Positions 1-8,436 of a DNA stretch of 64,000 bases are shown here, one piece after another. Made by a program: the position numbers and the translations under genes. Below the pieces are notes generated by a model that worked only from the letters and a program-made list of their open reading frames with translations, was not told where the DNA came from and made no database searches. Within the stretch, counting starts at the first letter, position 1; each line of letters opens with the position of its first letter. The DNA is from DASYQD01 sp036005845 (GTDB lineage: Bacteria > Acidobacteriota > Thermoanaerobaculia > Multivoradales > JAIOJS01): the NCBI GenBank assembly GCA_036005845.1, contig DASYQD010000110.1:6815-70814 (forward strand). The letters are read 5' to 3'.

Positions 1-96
1 GTCCGCCGGGTCGTTGCCGCGCTCGTCGCCATCGGTCCTCGAGGCGGCACGATACCGCGATCGCGCCGCCCGGTCGCCGACTTGCCCGATGGCTCG

Positions 97-125
97 TTGT
101 CGTCCGCTCGGGCGCTGTGTTACGT
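97..125 (+). promoter_or_regulatory. possible promoter of the TonB receptor gene
   Basis: TTGTCG at 97-102 and TTACGT at 120-125 are 17 nt apart, 42 nt before the chosen ATG. The match to the sigma-70 consensus is partial. The rest of 1-166 shows no gene. Confidence 0.3.
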
Positions 126-166
126 TGCGGTCACAACTCGCGGCCACTACTACGAGGAGGACCGAG

Positions 167-3109
167 ATGAGGAAGTGTCTTCCGCTCCTGCTCCTGGGAG
201 CTCTGGCGGCGCTGCCGATCGCCGCGCAGCAGACGGGATCGATCCAGGGCACGGTGACCGGGCCCGACGGCGGCGTCATGCCGGGCGTGACGGTCGAGGC
301 GACGAGCTCGCTCCTGCCCCGCCCGCGCACGACCATCACTGGCGCCAACGGCGACTACCAGCTCCCCCAGCTGCCGCCCGGCGACTACACCATCACCTTC
401 ACCCTGAGCGGCATGGACACCGTCACCCGCTCGGCCACGGTGCTGCTCAACCAATCGATGGGGCTCGACGTGGCGCTCAGCCCCGAGGCGGTGCGCGAGG
501 AGATCGAGGTCGTCGCCGAGGCCTCGCTGCTCGACCGCACCAGCGCCGAGATCAAGAGCGCGCTGCCCCAGCAGGTGATCGAGAGCCTGCCGGTGGGGCA
601 GCAGTACCGCGACCTCATCAAGCTCATCCCCGGCGTGCAGATCACGCAGGACACCGTGCGCGGCCCCAGCGCCGGCGGCAGCGGCCAGGACAACGTCTAC
701 AACTTCGACGGCGTCAACGTCACGCTGCCGCTGTTCGGCACGCTGTCCGCCGAGCCCTCGGCGCACGACATCGCACAGGTGTCGGTGGTCAAGGGCGGCG
801 CGCAGGCGCTCGACTTCAACCGCTCGGGAGGCTTCCTCATCGACTCGGTGAGCAAGTCGGGCACCAACGACTACCACGTCGACGCCAGCTACCAGGTGCA
901 AAACGCCAACATGACGAGCGACCGCAAGCACAACCGGGAGGCGCAGTTCGACCAGGACAAGAGCTGGGGCGAGCTCGCCTTCAGCGGCCCCATCTGGCGG
1001 CAGAACCTGCTCTTCTACGGCTCCTACTACCGGCCGGAAGTGAAGGCCGACAACCGCGCCGGCCTCTACGGCCCGGCGCCCGACTACGAAGAGAACCGTG
1101 ACGAGCTGTTCGGCAAGCTGACCTGGACGCCGAGCGCCAGCGTGCTCGTCAACGGCAGCTACCGCGACTCCGACCACGACATCTCGGGCGACCTCGGCCT
1201 CTCCACCGGCTCGTTCAACCCGCGCAAGGCGGGCTCCACCTCGACCGGTGCGGACTCGTCGTTGACGATCGGCACCTTCGAGGGCTCGTGGATCGTCAAC
1301 GACAAGAGCTTCGTCTCCTTCAAGTACACCGATTTCGAGAACGACACCCGCGACCAGCCGGACAACCGTTTCAGCTTCCCGATTCGTACCGATGGCAGCG
1401 TGCATCTCGACATCGCGAACCTGGACCGCCAGGGCCTCTTCGAGGTGCCGGCGCCGATCGCCGGCGAGACCGCCTACAACGCCTTCATCCAGCCGCTCAT
1501 CGCCCGCTACGGCTTCCTGCAGAACGGCGTTCCCACAGGCGGCGGCTTCGTCGGCGCGGGCAGCACCATCAGCCTCGACGACTTCTTCCGCAAGAGCGCG
1601 CAAGCCGGCTACGACTACACGCTCGCCACCGGCCGCGTGACCCACGAGCTGCACGGCGGCTTCCAGTGGTACCGCGACGAGGAGGACCTCGCCCGCTTCT
1701 CCAACGGCTGGGGCTCGATCACCGTGCAGGGCGGCCGCACCACCTTCAATGGCCAGCCGGTCTTCTACACCGCCCGCTTCCAGCAGCAGAGCCTCGAGGG
1801 CGCCGGCGGCAACCCGGTGGTGCCCGTCATCCACTCCGAGTACGAATCGAAGAACCTCGAGCTCAACGACACCATCAAGTGGGCGAGCTGGACGCTCAAC
1901 GCCGGCGTCCTGCTGTCGAACGACACGCTGTTCGGACAGGGCCTGCGCGAGGTGAGCGGCAACGTCTCGGGCTTCGCCCTGGCGCCCGGCCACAAGTACG
2001 AGATGTACGACATCGGCTGGGGCGACATGGTCTCGCCGCGCCTTGGCGCCACCTGGGCCTACAACGGCCATGACACCGTCTTCGCCAGCCTCGCCCGCTA
2101 CTACCCGGCCGCCAGCTCGCTGCCGCGCGCCGCGTCCTGGGACCGCAACCTCGCCGCCGAGCGCGAGGCCTACTTCGACGCCAACGGCAACCTCATCGGC
2201 AGCCAGCAGCTGGCCTCCTCGTCGGGCAAGGCCTTCGCCACCGACCTCGACCCGCGGGCCATCGACGAGTACATGGTCGGCACCGGGCGGCAGATCAACC
2301 GCGAGTGGGCGGCGCGCGCTTACGCGCGCTACCGCTACGGCTACAACTTCTGGGAGGACACCAACAACACGGCGCGCGTGGCCTTCGCGCCGCCGGAGGG
2401 CATCCCGCGCACGCCCTACGTGTCGAACCTGGCGCAGATCCAGAGCGAGATCGGCGGCTCCTCGTATGTCATCGCCGAGCTCGACGGCGCCTTCACCAAG
2501 TACTACGAGGTCAACCTCGAGACCGAGCACCGCACGGCGAAGACCTTCTTGCGCGGCTCCTACGTCTGGAGCCACTACTACGGCAACTTCGACCAGGACA
2601 ACAGCACCACCGGCAACGACGCCAACATCTTCCTCGGCTCGTCGTTCATCGGCGACGGCGCCGGGCGGCAGCTCTGGAACCACCGCTACGGCAACCTGCG
2701 CGGCGACCGCCGGCACCAGCTCAAGCTCTACGGTTACTACCAGCTCGGCTGGAACGCCAGCGTCGGCGGCCTCGCCTACTACCAGTCCGGCCAGCCGTGG
2801 GAGATCTGGAGCTACAAGCCCTACGTGGCGCTGACCAGCAGCACCAGCGACGCCAGCCGCTTCGCCGAGCCGGCGGGCATCCGCACCACGCCGGCGCACT
2901 ACCAGCTCGACCTCAACTACACGCAGGACTTCACCTTCGGCTCGCGCTACGGGCTGCAGCTGAGGTTCGACGTCTTCAACGTCCTCGACAAGCAGACGGG
3001 CTACAACATCCAGAACCAGATCAACACACCGAGCCTGGGGGTCTTCGGGCAACCGCGGTCGTTCTTCGAGCCGCGGCGGCTGCAGGTCGCGGTGCGGTTC
3101 CACATCTGA
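167..3109 (+). CDS. TonB-dependent receptor with carboxypeptidase-regulatory-like domain
   Basis: Outer-membrane beta-barrel receptor of 980 aa, of the Oar/CarA-like group common in Acidobacteriota and Bacteroidota, expected to import a large substrate using TonB energy. The ATG at 167 is chosen over upstream in-frame starts because GAGGAGG lies at 154-160 and a signal peptide follows (MRKCLPLLLLGALAALPIAA). A Cna-B/carboxypeptidase regulatory fold covers about residues 25-105 (GSIQGTVTGPDGG). A TonB-box-like EEIEVVAE and plug follow at about 110-230, then an aromatic-rich barrel. The C-terminus RLQVAVRFHI ends in a hydrophobic strand and Ile, as barrel proteins do. The substrate cannot be read from sequence. 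It stands alone, followed by a terminator. Confidence 0.93.
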   Translation: MRKCLPLLLLGALAALPIAAQQTGSIQGTVTGPDGGVMPGVTVEATSSLLPRPRTTITGANGDYQLPQLPPGDYTITFTLSGMDTVTRSATVLLNQSMGLDVALSPEAVREEIEVVAEASLLDRTSAEIKSALPQQVIESLPVGQQYRDLIKLIPGVQITQDTVRGPSAGGSGQDNVYNFDGVNVTLPLFGTLSAEPSAHDIAQVSVVKGGAQALDFNRSGGFLIDSVSKSGTNDYHVDASYQVQNANMTSDRKHNREAQFDQDKSWGELAFSGPIWRQNLLFYGSYYRPEVKADNRAGLYGPAPDYEENRDELFGKLTWTPSASVLVNGSYRDSDHDISGDLGLSTGSFNPRKAGSTSTGADSSLTIGTFEGSWIVNDKSFVSFKYTDFENDTRDQPDNRFSFPIRTDGSVHLDIANLDRQGLFEVPAPIAGETAYNAFIQPLIARYGFLQNGVPTGGGFVGAGSTISLDDFFRKSAQAGYDYTLATGRVTHELHGGFQWYRDEEDLARFSNGWGSITVQGGRTTFNGQPVFYTARFQQQSLEGAGGNPVVPVIHSEYESKNLELNDTIKWASWTLNAGVLLSNDTLFGQGLREVSGNVSGFALAPGHKYEMYDIGWGDMVSPRLGATWAYNGHDTVFASLARYYPAASSLPRAASWDRNLAAEREAYFDANGNLIGSQQLASSSGKAFATDLDPRAIDEYMVGTGRQINREWAARAYARYRYGYNFWEDTNNTARVAFAPPEGIPRTPYVSNLAQIQSEIGGSSYVIAELDGAFTKYYEVNLETEHRTAKTFLRGSYVWSHYYGNFDQDNSTTGNDANIFLGSSFIGDGAGRQLWNHRYGNLRGDRRHQLKLYGYYQLGWNASVGGLAYYQSGQPWEIWSYKPYVALTSSTSDASRFAEPAGIRTTPAHYQLDLNYTQDFTFGSRYGLQLRFDVFNVLDKQTGYNIQNQINTPSLGVFGQPRSFFEPRRLQVAVRFHI

Positions 3110-3145
3110 CCGGCGCGGCGGCGCAGTCGCCGCACGCGTGATCAC

Positions 3146-3179
3146 GGAGCGGAGGGCGCGGCCCTCCGCTCCTTGTTTT
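3146..3179 (+). terminator. rho-independent terminator after the TonB receptor
   Basis: A perfect 12-bp stem (3146-3157 with 3161-3172) closes on a 3-nt loop and is followed by TTGTTTT. It begins 37 nt after the receptor stop. The flank on the other side is not T-rich for the minus strand, so it probably acts only on the plus strand. Confidence 0.85.
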
Positions 3180-3188
3180 CACCACCGC

Positions 3189-5216
3189 TCAGAGGCCGCG
3201 GAAGAGCGACTCGTGATCGATCAGCGGGCGCGTCTCTTCGTCGGCGCCGTCGCGGGCGCGTTGCACGCGCGCCGCGCGGTCGGGCTCGCCGAGCAGCACG
3301 CTCACCTGCGCGCGCTTGAAGAGCGCCATCGAGTCTTTGGGTACACGGGCGAGCGCGCGGTCGAGGCTGTCGCGCGCCTCGGGCAGACGGCGCGCGGCGA
3401 GGTAGAGGACGCCGAGCTGGAGATCGGCGAGATCCTCGGTGAATGCACCGGGGTCGAGCGCGCGGGCGCGCTCGTACGCGGCGATCGCGGGCGCCGTCTC
3501 ACCGCCCTGCATGTGGAGCTCGCCGAGACGGAGCAGCTCCGTAAACGGCGCGCCGCTCTTGGCGACGACGCGGTCGAGCAGCGCGATCGCCTCCTCGCGG
3601 CGGCCTTGATGCGCGCGGATGTCGGCCAGGCAATCGAGCGCCGGCAGGCGGTCGGGCTCGGCGGCGAGCACACTCTGCAACAGCGGCTCCGCCTTCTCCC
3701 ACCGTTCGTTCTTGCAGTAGTGCATCGCCTCGTAGTGCCGCAAGTCGATGGAGTCAGGCTGCAGCTCGGCGGCGCGGCGGAACCAGCGCATCGCCTCGGC
3801 GTCGTCGCCGAGCATCGAGTGCGCCACCGCGAGGTACATCGTCGCCATCGGGTTGTGCGGGTCCTCGTGGACGATGTGCTCGTACGCGATCGAGGCGTTC
3901 GTGTACTCGCCTTGGGTGAAGAGGCCGGAGGCAAGATCGAAGTAGGGAAAGAGGTGGGCCATGCGGCGCGGGCTCGGCGCGTCGGCGCGGAGGCGCGGCG
4001 TGCCGGACGAGGCGACATAGCCGAGGCTCGCCAGCCGCTGGCGCGTCTCGGCCGGCAGCCCTTGGTCGGCGCGCGACGGCGTCGGCACCGGGTAGGCGCG
4101 CAGCGCCTCGCGCGACGCGCGCGCCGGCGACGCGGAGCCGGCGAGGTCGTGCGCCTCGGCGGGATCGGCGATCACGTCGTAGACCTCGGTCTCGCCGGAG
4201 CGGATCACCTTGAGCCGCCCCTCCACCGCCATCACCTGCGACTGCCAGCCGTAGTCGAGGAACGGCTTCATCGCCTCGCCGAGCACCGGCTCGTCGGCGG
4301 CGGCGAGCAGCGAGCGCGGTGCCGGCAGCCCCGCCCACGCGAGCAGCGTGTCGTGCACGCGCCGCGTGCTCACCGGCGTCGCCACGACGCTCGCCGGGAT
4401 GCCGCTGCCTGCCAACATGAGCGGCACACGCATCGTCGCCTGGTACAGCAGGTTCCCGTGCTGCGCCTCGCCGTGCTCGCCCAACCCCTCGCCGTGATCG
4501 CCCACCACCAGCACGCGCCAGCCGCCGGTGTTGGCGCGCGCCTCGAACGCGGCGAGCAACCGGCCCAACTGGCTGTCTACGTATGCCACCTCGCCGCGAT
4601 AGAGCGACGACGCGTATCGCGTCGCGAACGGCTCGGGCGGCGTGTAGGGCGCGTGCGCATCCCAGTAGTGCACCCACATGAACAGCGGGCCGGCGGGCGC
4701 CTTTGCCAGCCACGCCAGCGCGCGGTCCGTCGTCGCCCCGGCCCACCGCTCCGCCGCCCCGCCCGCGAAGCGGTCGTCGTACTCGTCGAACCCGCGCGCC
4801 AACCCGAACTGCCGATCCAACACGAAAACCGACACGAATGCCGCTGTCGAGTAGCCCGCGGCACGCAGCTCCGCCGCCACCAGCGGCTGCGACTCGCCCA
4901 CCGCGCGGCTGTTCTCGTGGATGCCGTGGGCCGACGGGTAGAGGCCGGTCAACATCGACGTGTGCGAAGGCAACGTCATCGGCGCCGTCGCATACGCCTG
5001 CGAGAACCGCGTCGCGCGCTGAGCGAGGCGCGCCAGATTAGGCGTCAGCTCCGCGCTCCCCTCCGGCGCCACGACGTCGGCACGCGTCGTGTCGAGTGTC
5101 ACCAGCAGGATCGAAGGCCGCGACGCCGGCGGCGCCTCGCCGCTGCGCGCGGACTCGCGGGTGCAAGCGCAACACACGATCGCGATCAGGACCGTGAGAC
5201 GGGCGAGCGCCTTCAC
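3189..5216 (-). CDS. Sulfatase/alkaline-phosphatase-fold lipoprotein with C-terminal TPRs
   Basis: About 675 aa. The signal sequence ends in a lipobox-like IVCCAC, so export and lipidation are likely. Residues ~35-350 carry the alkaline phosphatase/sulfatase superfamily fold: LVTLDTTRADVV supplies metal-binding Asp, and APMTLPSHTSMLTG is the nucleophile region, with HYWDAHAPYTPP and VVGDHGEGLGEHGE as further metal motifs. The nucleophile position holds Thr, not the Cys/Ser needed for formylglycine, so classical sulfatase chemistry is doubtful and a phosphatase or phosphotransferase role is possible. Residues ~395-660 are TPR-like. The GTG at 5216 is preferred to GTG 5225 because TAGAGT lies 7 nt upstream of it. 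It sits 45 nt downstream of the ADOP gene on the same strand. Confidence 0.82.
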   Translation of the reverse strand: MKALARLTVLIAIVCCACTRESARSGEAPPASRPSILLVTLDTTRADVVAPEGSAELTPNLARLAQRATRFSQAYATAPMTLPSHTSMLTGLYPSAHGIHENSRAVGESQPLVAAELRAAGYSTAAFVSVFVLDRQFGLARGFDEYDDRFAGGAAERWAGATTDRALAWLAKAPAGPLFMWVHYWDAHAPYTPPEPFATRYASSLYRGEVAYVDSQLGRLLAAFEARANTGGWRVLVVGDHGEGLGEHGEAQHGNLLYQATMRVPLMLAGSGIPASVVATPVSTRRVHDTLLAWAGLPAPRSLLAAADEPVLGEAMKPFLDYGWQSQVMAVEGRLKVIRSGETEVYDVIADPAEAHDLAGSASPARASREALRAYPVPTPSRADQGLPAETRQRLASLGYVASSGTPRLRADAPSPRRMAHLFPYFDLASGLFTQGEYTNASIAYEHIVHEDPHNPMATMYLAVAHSMLGDDAEAMRWFRRAAELQPDSIDLRHYEAMHYCKNERWEKAEPLLQSVLAAEPDRLPALDCLADIRAHQGRREEAIALLDRVVAKSGAPFTELLRLGELHMQGGETAPAIAAYERARALDPGAFTEDLADLQLGVLYLAARRLPEARDSLDRALARVPKDSMALFKRAQVSVLLGEPDRAARVQRARDGADEETRPLIDHESLFRGL

Positions 5217-5223
5217 GCAGGAC

Positions 5224-5229
5224 ACTCTA
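5224..5229 (-). promoter_or_regulatory. -10 element TAGAGT, sulfatase gene
   Basis: On the minus strand TAGAGT ends 7 nt before GTG 5216, with no Shine-Dalgarno between them. This fits a leaderless transcript start. Confidence 0.5.
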
Positions 5230-5261
5230 ACCGGGCCGACCGTAGCGAGCCGGGGGGAGCG

Positions 5262-7955
5262 CTATTCGGCGCGGATCGCTTCGGTCGGCTGGACGCGGAG
5301 CGCTCGGCGTGCCGGACCCGCGGCGGCGAGCAGGCCGACGAGGACCGCGAACGATGCCGCCGTGGGCACGACGACGAGCGCGGCGCCGCTCATCAGCTCG
5401 CCTCCCGTCGCGCGGTCCAGCAGCACCGTGAGGACGAGGCCGACCGCGGCGCCGACGGCGAGCTGCCCGGCTGCCCGCGCCAGGACGCTCCCCAGGATGC
5501 GTCGCGCGTTGGCGCCGAGTGCCGTGCGGATGCCGATCTCGCGGTGGCGCTTGTTCACCGTGAAGGAGACGAGCGCGTGGATCCCGGCCGCCGAGAGGAG
5601 GAGGACGCTCGCCGCGGCGAGCAGGAGGCCGAGCGCGACGCGGGCGAAGGTCTGCATGTCCTCGGCGTAGATCGCGGCGAGCGACTTCACCCCGGAGAGC
5701 TGCAGCAGTGGGTCGACGTCGAGGGCGAGGCGGCGCAGCCGCGGCGCGAACTGCGCCGGCGTCTCCCCGCGCAGGTGGATGAGGAGCGTGTCGGCGCCCG
5801 CCGCGCCGGCGGCGGCCGGGTGATACACGCGCGCGCGCGGGAGACCAGGCAGCTCGAGACCGGTGGGGAAGTCGTCGATCACGCCGACGATCTCGAGCCA
5901 CGGTTGCGGCTCGTCGCCGCTGCTCGGGTAGCGCATCCGCAGACCCGTGACCGCGGCGCCGCCGAGGAGGTCGTCGACGAAGCTGCGGTTCACGATCACC
6001 GGTCGCGCGGAGCCGGTGGCCTCGGCATCCGCCGCGACGAAGCGCCGGCCCGACAGCACACGGACGCCGAAGAGGTTCATCCATCGGTCGTCGACGTCGA
6101 CGTAGAACGCGCGACCTCGCCGCCCGCCCTCGACCTCCACGGAGCTGGTGCCGCCGCCCCACGGCAGATCGCTGGCGACCGTTACCCCGGCCACGGTGGG
6201 CTGCTCGTCGAGCCGCGCCAGCAGGCGCGCCAGGGTCGCTTGTACCTTGGCCGCGTGCGCGGCGTCGACCTCCTTCGCCTCGCCGCCGCCGCCGCCGCTG
6301 CTCGCCTCGGGCTCGAGGGCAGCCTTCGCGGTGAGAAACTCGCCGGCGGCGAAGCCGGCGGGCCGCATCGCCTGTCGACCCAGCTCGACGCTCTTCAGCA
6401 GTGCCGGCGGCAGGACGGCCACGGCCGCGGCGACCTGCACGACGATGAGGGTCGTCCACGTCGCGCCGAGCCGCGGCTGCGAGCCGGCGCCCGAGCTGCC
6501 GATCGCCCCGCGCAGCTGCCCGCGCGTGGCGCGCAGCGCCGGGTAGAGGCCAACGATCGCCGCGCCGAGGATACCGAGCGCGAGCGCGTGCAGCACCGTG
6601 CCGGCCGAGAGCCCGGGCCGCAGCCAGAACGGCGCGCCGCCCGACTCCGCGATCCAGCGATCGAGCCAGCGCAGGCCGACGGCGACGATGCCGAGGCCGA
6701 GCGCCGCCGAGACACCGGCCAGCAGCGCCGCCTCGGCGAAGAGCTGGGCGACGATGCGGCGGCGGGTGGCGCCGAGCGCCGTGCGCACGGCGATCTCGGG
6801 GCCGCGATTCATGGTGCGTGCGTAGACGAGGACGCCCACGTTCATGGCGATGACGGCGAGGAGCAGGACGATGACAAGGCGCATGATGCGCCACGAGGTC
6901 GCCTCGTCCTCGGCGGCCGAGTGGGTGCCGATGTCGCTGTAGGGCACGAGGCGCGAGGCCACGTGCTCGGCGTCGGTGCCCTTCCGCCCGGCCGCCAGGC
7001 GGCGGTCGAGCAGCGCCAGCTCGGCCTGGGACTTCTCCACCGTCGCGCCCGGAGCCAGGCGGCCAAACACGTAGACCGCGGGCCCGGTGCCCGGCGCGTA
7101 GGCCGAGGGATCGGCGCGCGGCGCGACCCAGTAGCGGTGATTGAGCGGGAAGCCGAAGCCCGCCGGCATGACGCCGACGATCGTGTGCTCGACGGAGGCG
7201 AGGCGCATCGTCCTGCCGATCACGCCGGGATCGCCGCCGAAGCGCGTCCGCCACACCTGCTCGTCGATGACGAGGACCGGCGCCGCCCCCGGCCGCTCGT
7301 CGGCGTCGATGAGGGTCCGCCCGAGGCGCGGGGCGACGCCGGCCAGGCGAAAGCCCGCGGCGCTCATCTCCGCGATGGGTAGGGGCTCGATCTCGCCCGT
7401 CGGCGCGACGAGGTTGCGCTGGATGGTGCGGAAGGCGCCGAGCTCGGTGACCGAGCGCAGCTCGCGCTTCCAGACGCCGAAGTCGTGCAGCAGCTGCCGG
7501 TCGTAGCCGCGCCAGCGCGACTCGAGGTGGACGAGAGAGACGATGCGGTCCCCGTCGCGCAACGGCAGGTCGGGAAAGAAGTAGGAGTGGTAGAGGGCGA
7601 AGGCTCCGGCGCTGATGGCGACGCCGATCGCCATGCCGAGGCTGCCGACGAGGGTGAGCCAGGGCGCCTTGGCGAGCATGCGCGCGCCGAGGCGAAGGTC
7701 GAGCGCGAACGCCGGCGCCCATGCCAGCCACCGCGCGTCGCGGACGGCTTCCTTGGCGTGCTCGACGCCGCCGAAGGCGAGCGCGGCGCGGCGGCGCGCC
7801 TCGGCCGCGCCGGCACCGGCGCGGCGGAGCTTCGCGGTCTCCATCTCGAGGTGGAAGGCGAGCTCCTCGTCGAGCTCGCGCTCCAACGCCCGGCGATCGA
7901 CGAGAGTGCGCAGGCGGCGCCACCAGCGCTTGGTCCAGCTCTTCGCTTGGGTCAT
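5262..7955 (-). CDS. ADOP-type permease (duplicated FtsX/MacB-like)
   Basis: An 897-aa inner-membrane protein of the acidobacterial duplicated orphan permease family: MacB/FtsX-like permease units without a linked ATPase gene. A permease-prefix segment (~1-90, RELDEELAFHLEMETAKLRR) precedes TM1 at ~100-125, a MacB-like periplasmic core, a first FtsX segment (EIAVRTALGA), a second core and a C-terminal FtsX segment (EIGIRTALGA). The two near-identical motifs show the internal duplication. ATG 7955 is chosen because it overlaps the PadR stop as ATGA. No ATP-binding gene is nearby, consistent with the orphan label. The substrate is unknown; peptides or lipids are possible by analogy with MacB. 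The sulfatase gene follows on the same strand. Confidence 0.92.
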   Translation of the reverse strand: MTQAKSWTKRWWRRLRTLVDRRALERELDEELAFHLEMETAKLRRAGAGAAEARRRAALAFGGVEHAKEAVRDARWLAWAPAFALDLRLGARMLAKAPWLTLVGSLGMAIGVAISAGAFALYHSYFFPDLPLRDGDRIVSLVHLESRWRGYDRQLLHDFGVWKRELRSVTELGAFRTIQRNLVAPTGEIEPLPIAEMSAAGFRLAGVAPRLGRTLIDADERPGAAPVLVIDEQVWRTRFGGDPGVIGRTMRLASVEHTIVGVMPAGFGFPLNHRYWVAPRADPSAYAPGTGPAVYVFGRLAPGATVEKSQAELALLDRRLAAGRKGTDAEHVASRLVPYSDIGTHSAAEDEATSWRIMRLVIVLLLAVIAMNVGVLVYARTMNRGPEIAVRTALGATRRRIVAQLFAEAALLAGVSAALGLGIVAVGLRWLDRWIAESGGAPFWLRPGLSAGTVLHALALGILGAAIVGLYPALRATRGQLRGAIGSSGAGSQPRLGATWTTLIVVQVAAAVAVLPPALLKSVELGRQAMRPAGFAAGEFLTAKAALEPEASSGGGGGEAKEVDAAHAAKVQATLARLLARLDEQPTVAGVTVASDLPWGGGTSSVEVEGGRRGRAFYVDVDDRWMNLFGVRVLSGRRFVAADAEATGSARPVIVNRSFVDDLLGGAAVTGLRMRYPSSGDEPQPWLEIVGVIDDFPTGLELPGLPRARVYHPAAAGAAGADTLLIHLRGETPAQFAPRLRRLALDVDPLLQLSGVKSLAAIYAEDMQTFARVALGLLLAAASVLLLSAAGIHALVSFTVNKRHREIGIRTALGANARRILGSVLARAAGQLAVGAAVGLVLTVLLDRATGGELMSGAALVVVPTAASFAVLVGLLAAAGPARRALRVQPTEAIRAE

Positions 7956-8314
7956 GACGTCACGGTGGTGCCCAGGATGAGCTCGACCATCTCGACGTAG
8001 CGCCGCCACTGCGCCGTCTCCGCGCCAAGCGCGCGGCGGCCGGCGCGGGTGAGCTCGTAGTACTTGGCGCGGCGGCCGCCCTCGGTGGCGCGCCAGTCGC
8101 TCTCGATCCACCCTTTCTCCTCCAGGCGCTGGAGGGCGGGATAGAGCGAGCCCTGGCCGACGCGCAGCACGTCGCGCGAGAGCTGCTCGAGCCGCTGCGC
8201 GATCGCCCAGCCGTGCATCGGCTCGAGCGCGAGCGCCTTGAGGATCAGCAGGTCGAGGGTGCCGCGGACGATGTCGCTCTGGGCGGCGGTAGAAGTTGTG
8301 GACTGGGCAGGCAT
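7952..8314 (-). CDS. PadR-family transcriptional regulator
   Basis: A 120-aa winged-helix repressor of the PadR family, containing DIVRGTLDLLILKALALEP, GQGSLYPALQRLEEKGWI and GGRRAKYYELTRAGR, the usual recognition helix and beta-wing. It overlaps the ADOP permease start by 4 nt, the standard PadR-ADOP arrangement in Acidobacteriota, so it probably controls that permease and itself. ATG 8314 has GGAG at 8321-8324. The upstream region holds repeated TGTCGG words overlapping a promoter, which are the likely operator. It is divergent from hsdM. Confidence 0.93.
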   Translation of the reverse strand: MPAQSTTSTAAQSDIVRGTLDLLILKALALEPMHGWAIAQRLEQLSRDVLRVGQGSLYPALQRLEEKGWIESDWRATEGGRRAKYYELTRAGRRALGAETAQWRRYVEMVELILGTTVTS

Positions 8315-8332
8315 CGTGGGCTCCGGTTCTCT

Positions 8333-8378
8333 TGTCGGCTTCCGACACCATTGTCGGATGCGTATTGTCGGAAGTCAA
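8333..8378 (-). promoter_or_regulatory. PadR/ADOP promoter overlapped by TGTCGG operator repeats
   Basis: On the minus strand TTGACT (8378-8373), 17 nt, then GACAAT (8355-8350) form a promoter. The same stretch holds TGTCGG at 8333-8338, its inverted partner CCGACA at 8342-8347, and TGTCGGA at 8352-8358 and 8366-8372 (plus-strand reading). Repeats that cover the -35/-10 suggest an autorepressor operator. Confidence 0.6.
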
Positions 8379-8422
8379 CAACAGAGAGGGGCAGCGCGGT
8401 CGACCGGCCGCAGCGTTGCCCG

Positions 8423-8428
8423 TAAACT
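8423..8428 (+). promoter_or_regulatory. -10 element TAAACT, hsd operon
   Basis: TAAACT ends 8 nt before the hsdM ATG and no Shine-Dalgarno intervenes, so the operon mRNA is probably leaderless. Confidence 0.5.
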
Positions 8429-8436
8429 CGGCCTCG

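Noticed and set aside
3138..7382. 1414-codon plus-strand open frame antisense to the sulfatase and ADOP genes
   Set aside because: Low-complexity Arg/Ala/Gly translation with no family; it is the GC-rich shadow of two well-recognised minus-strand genes.
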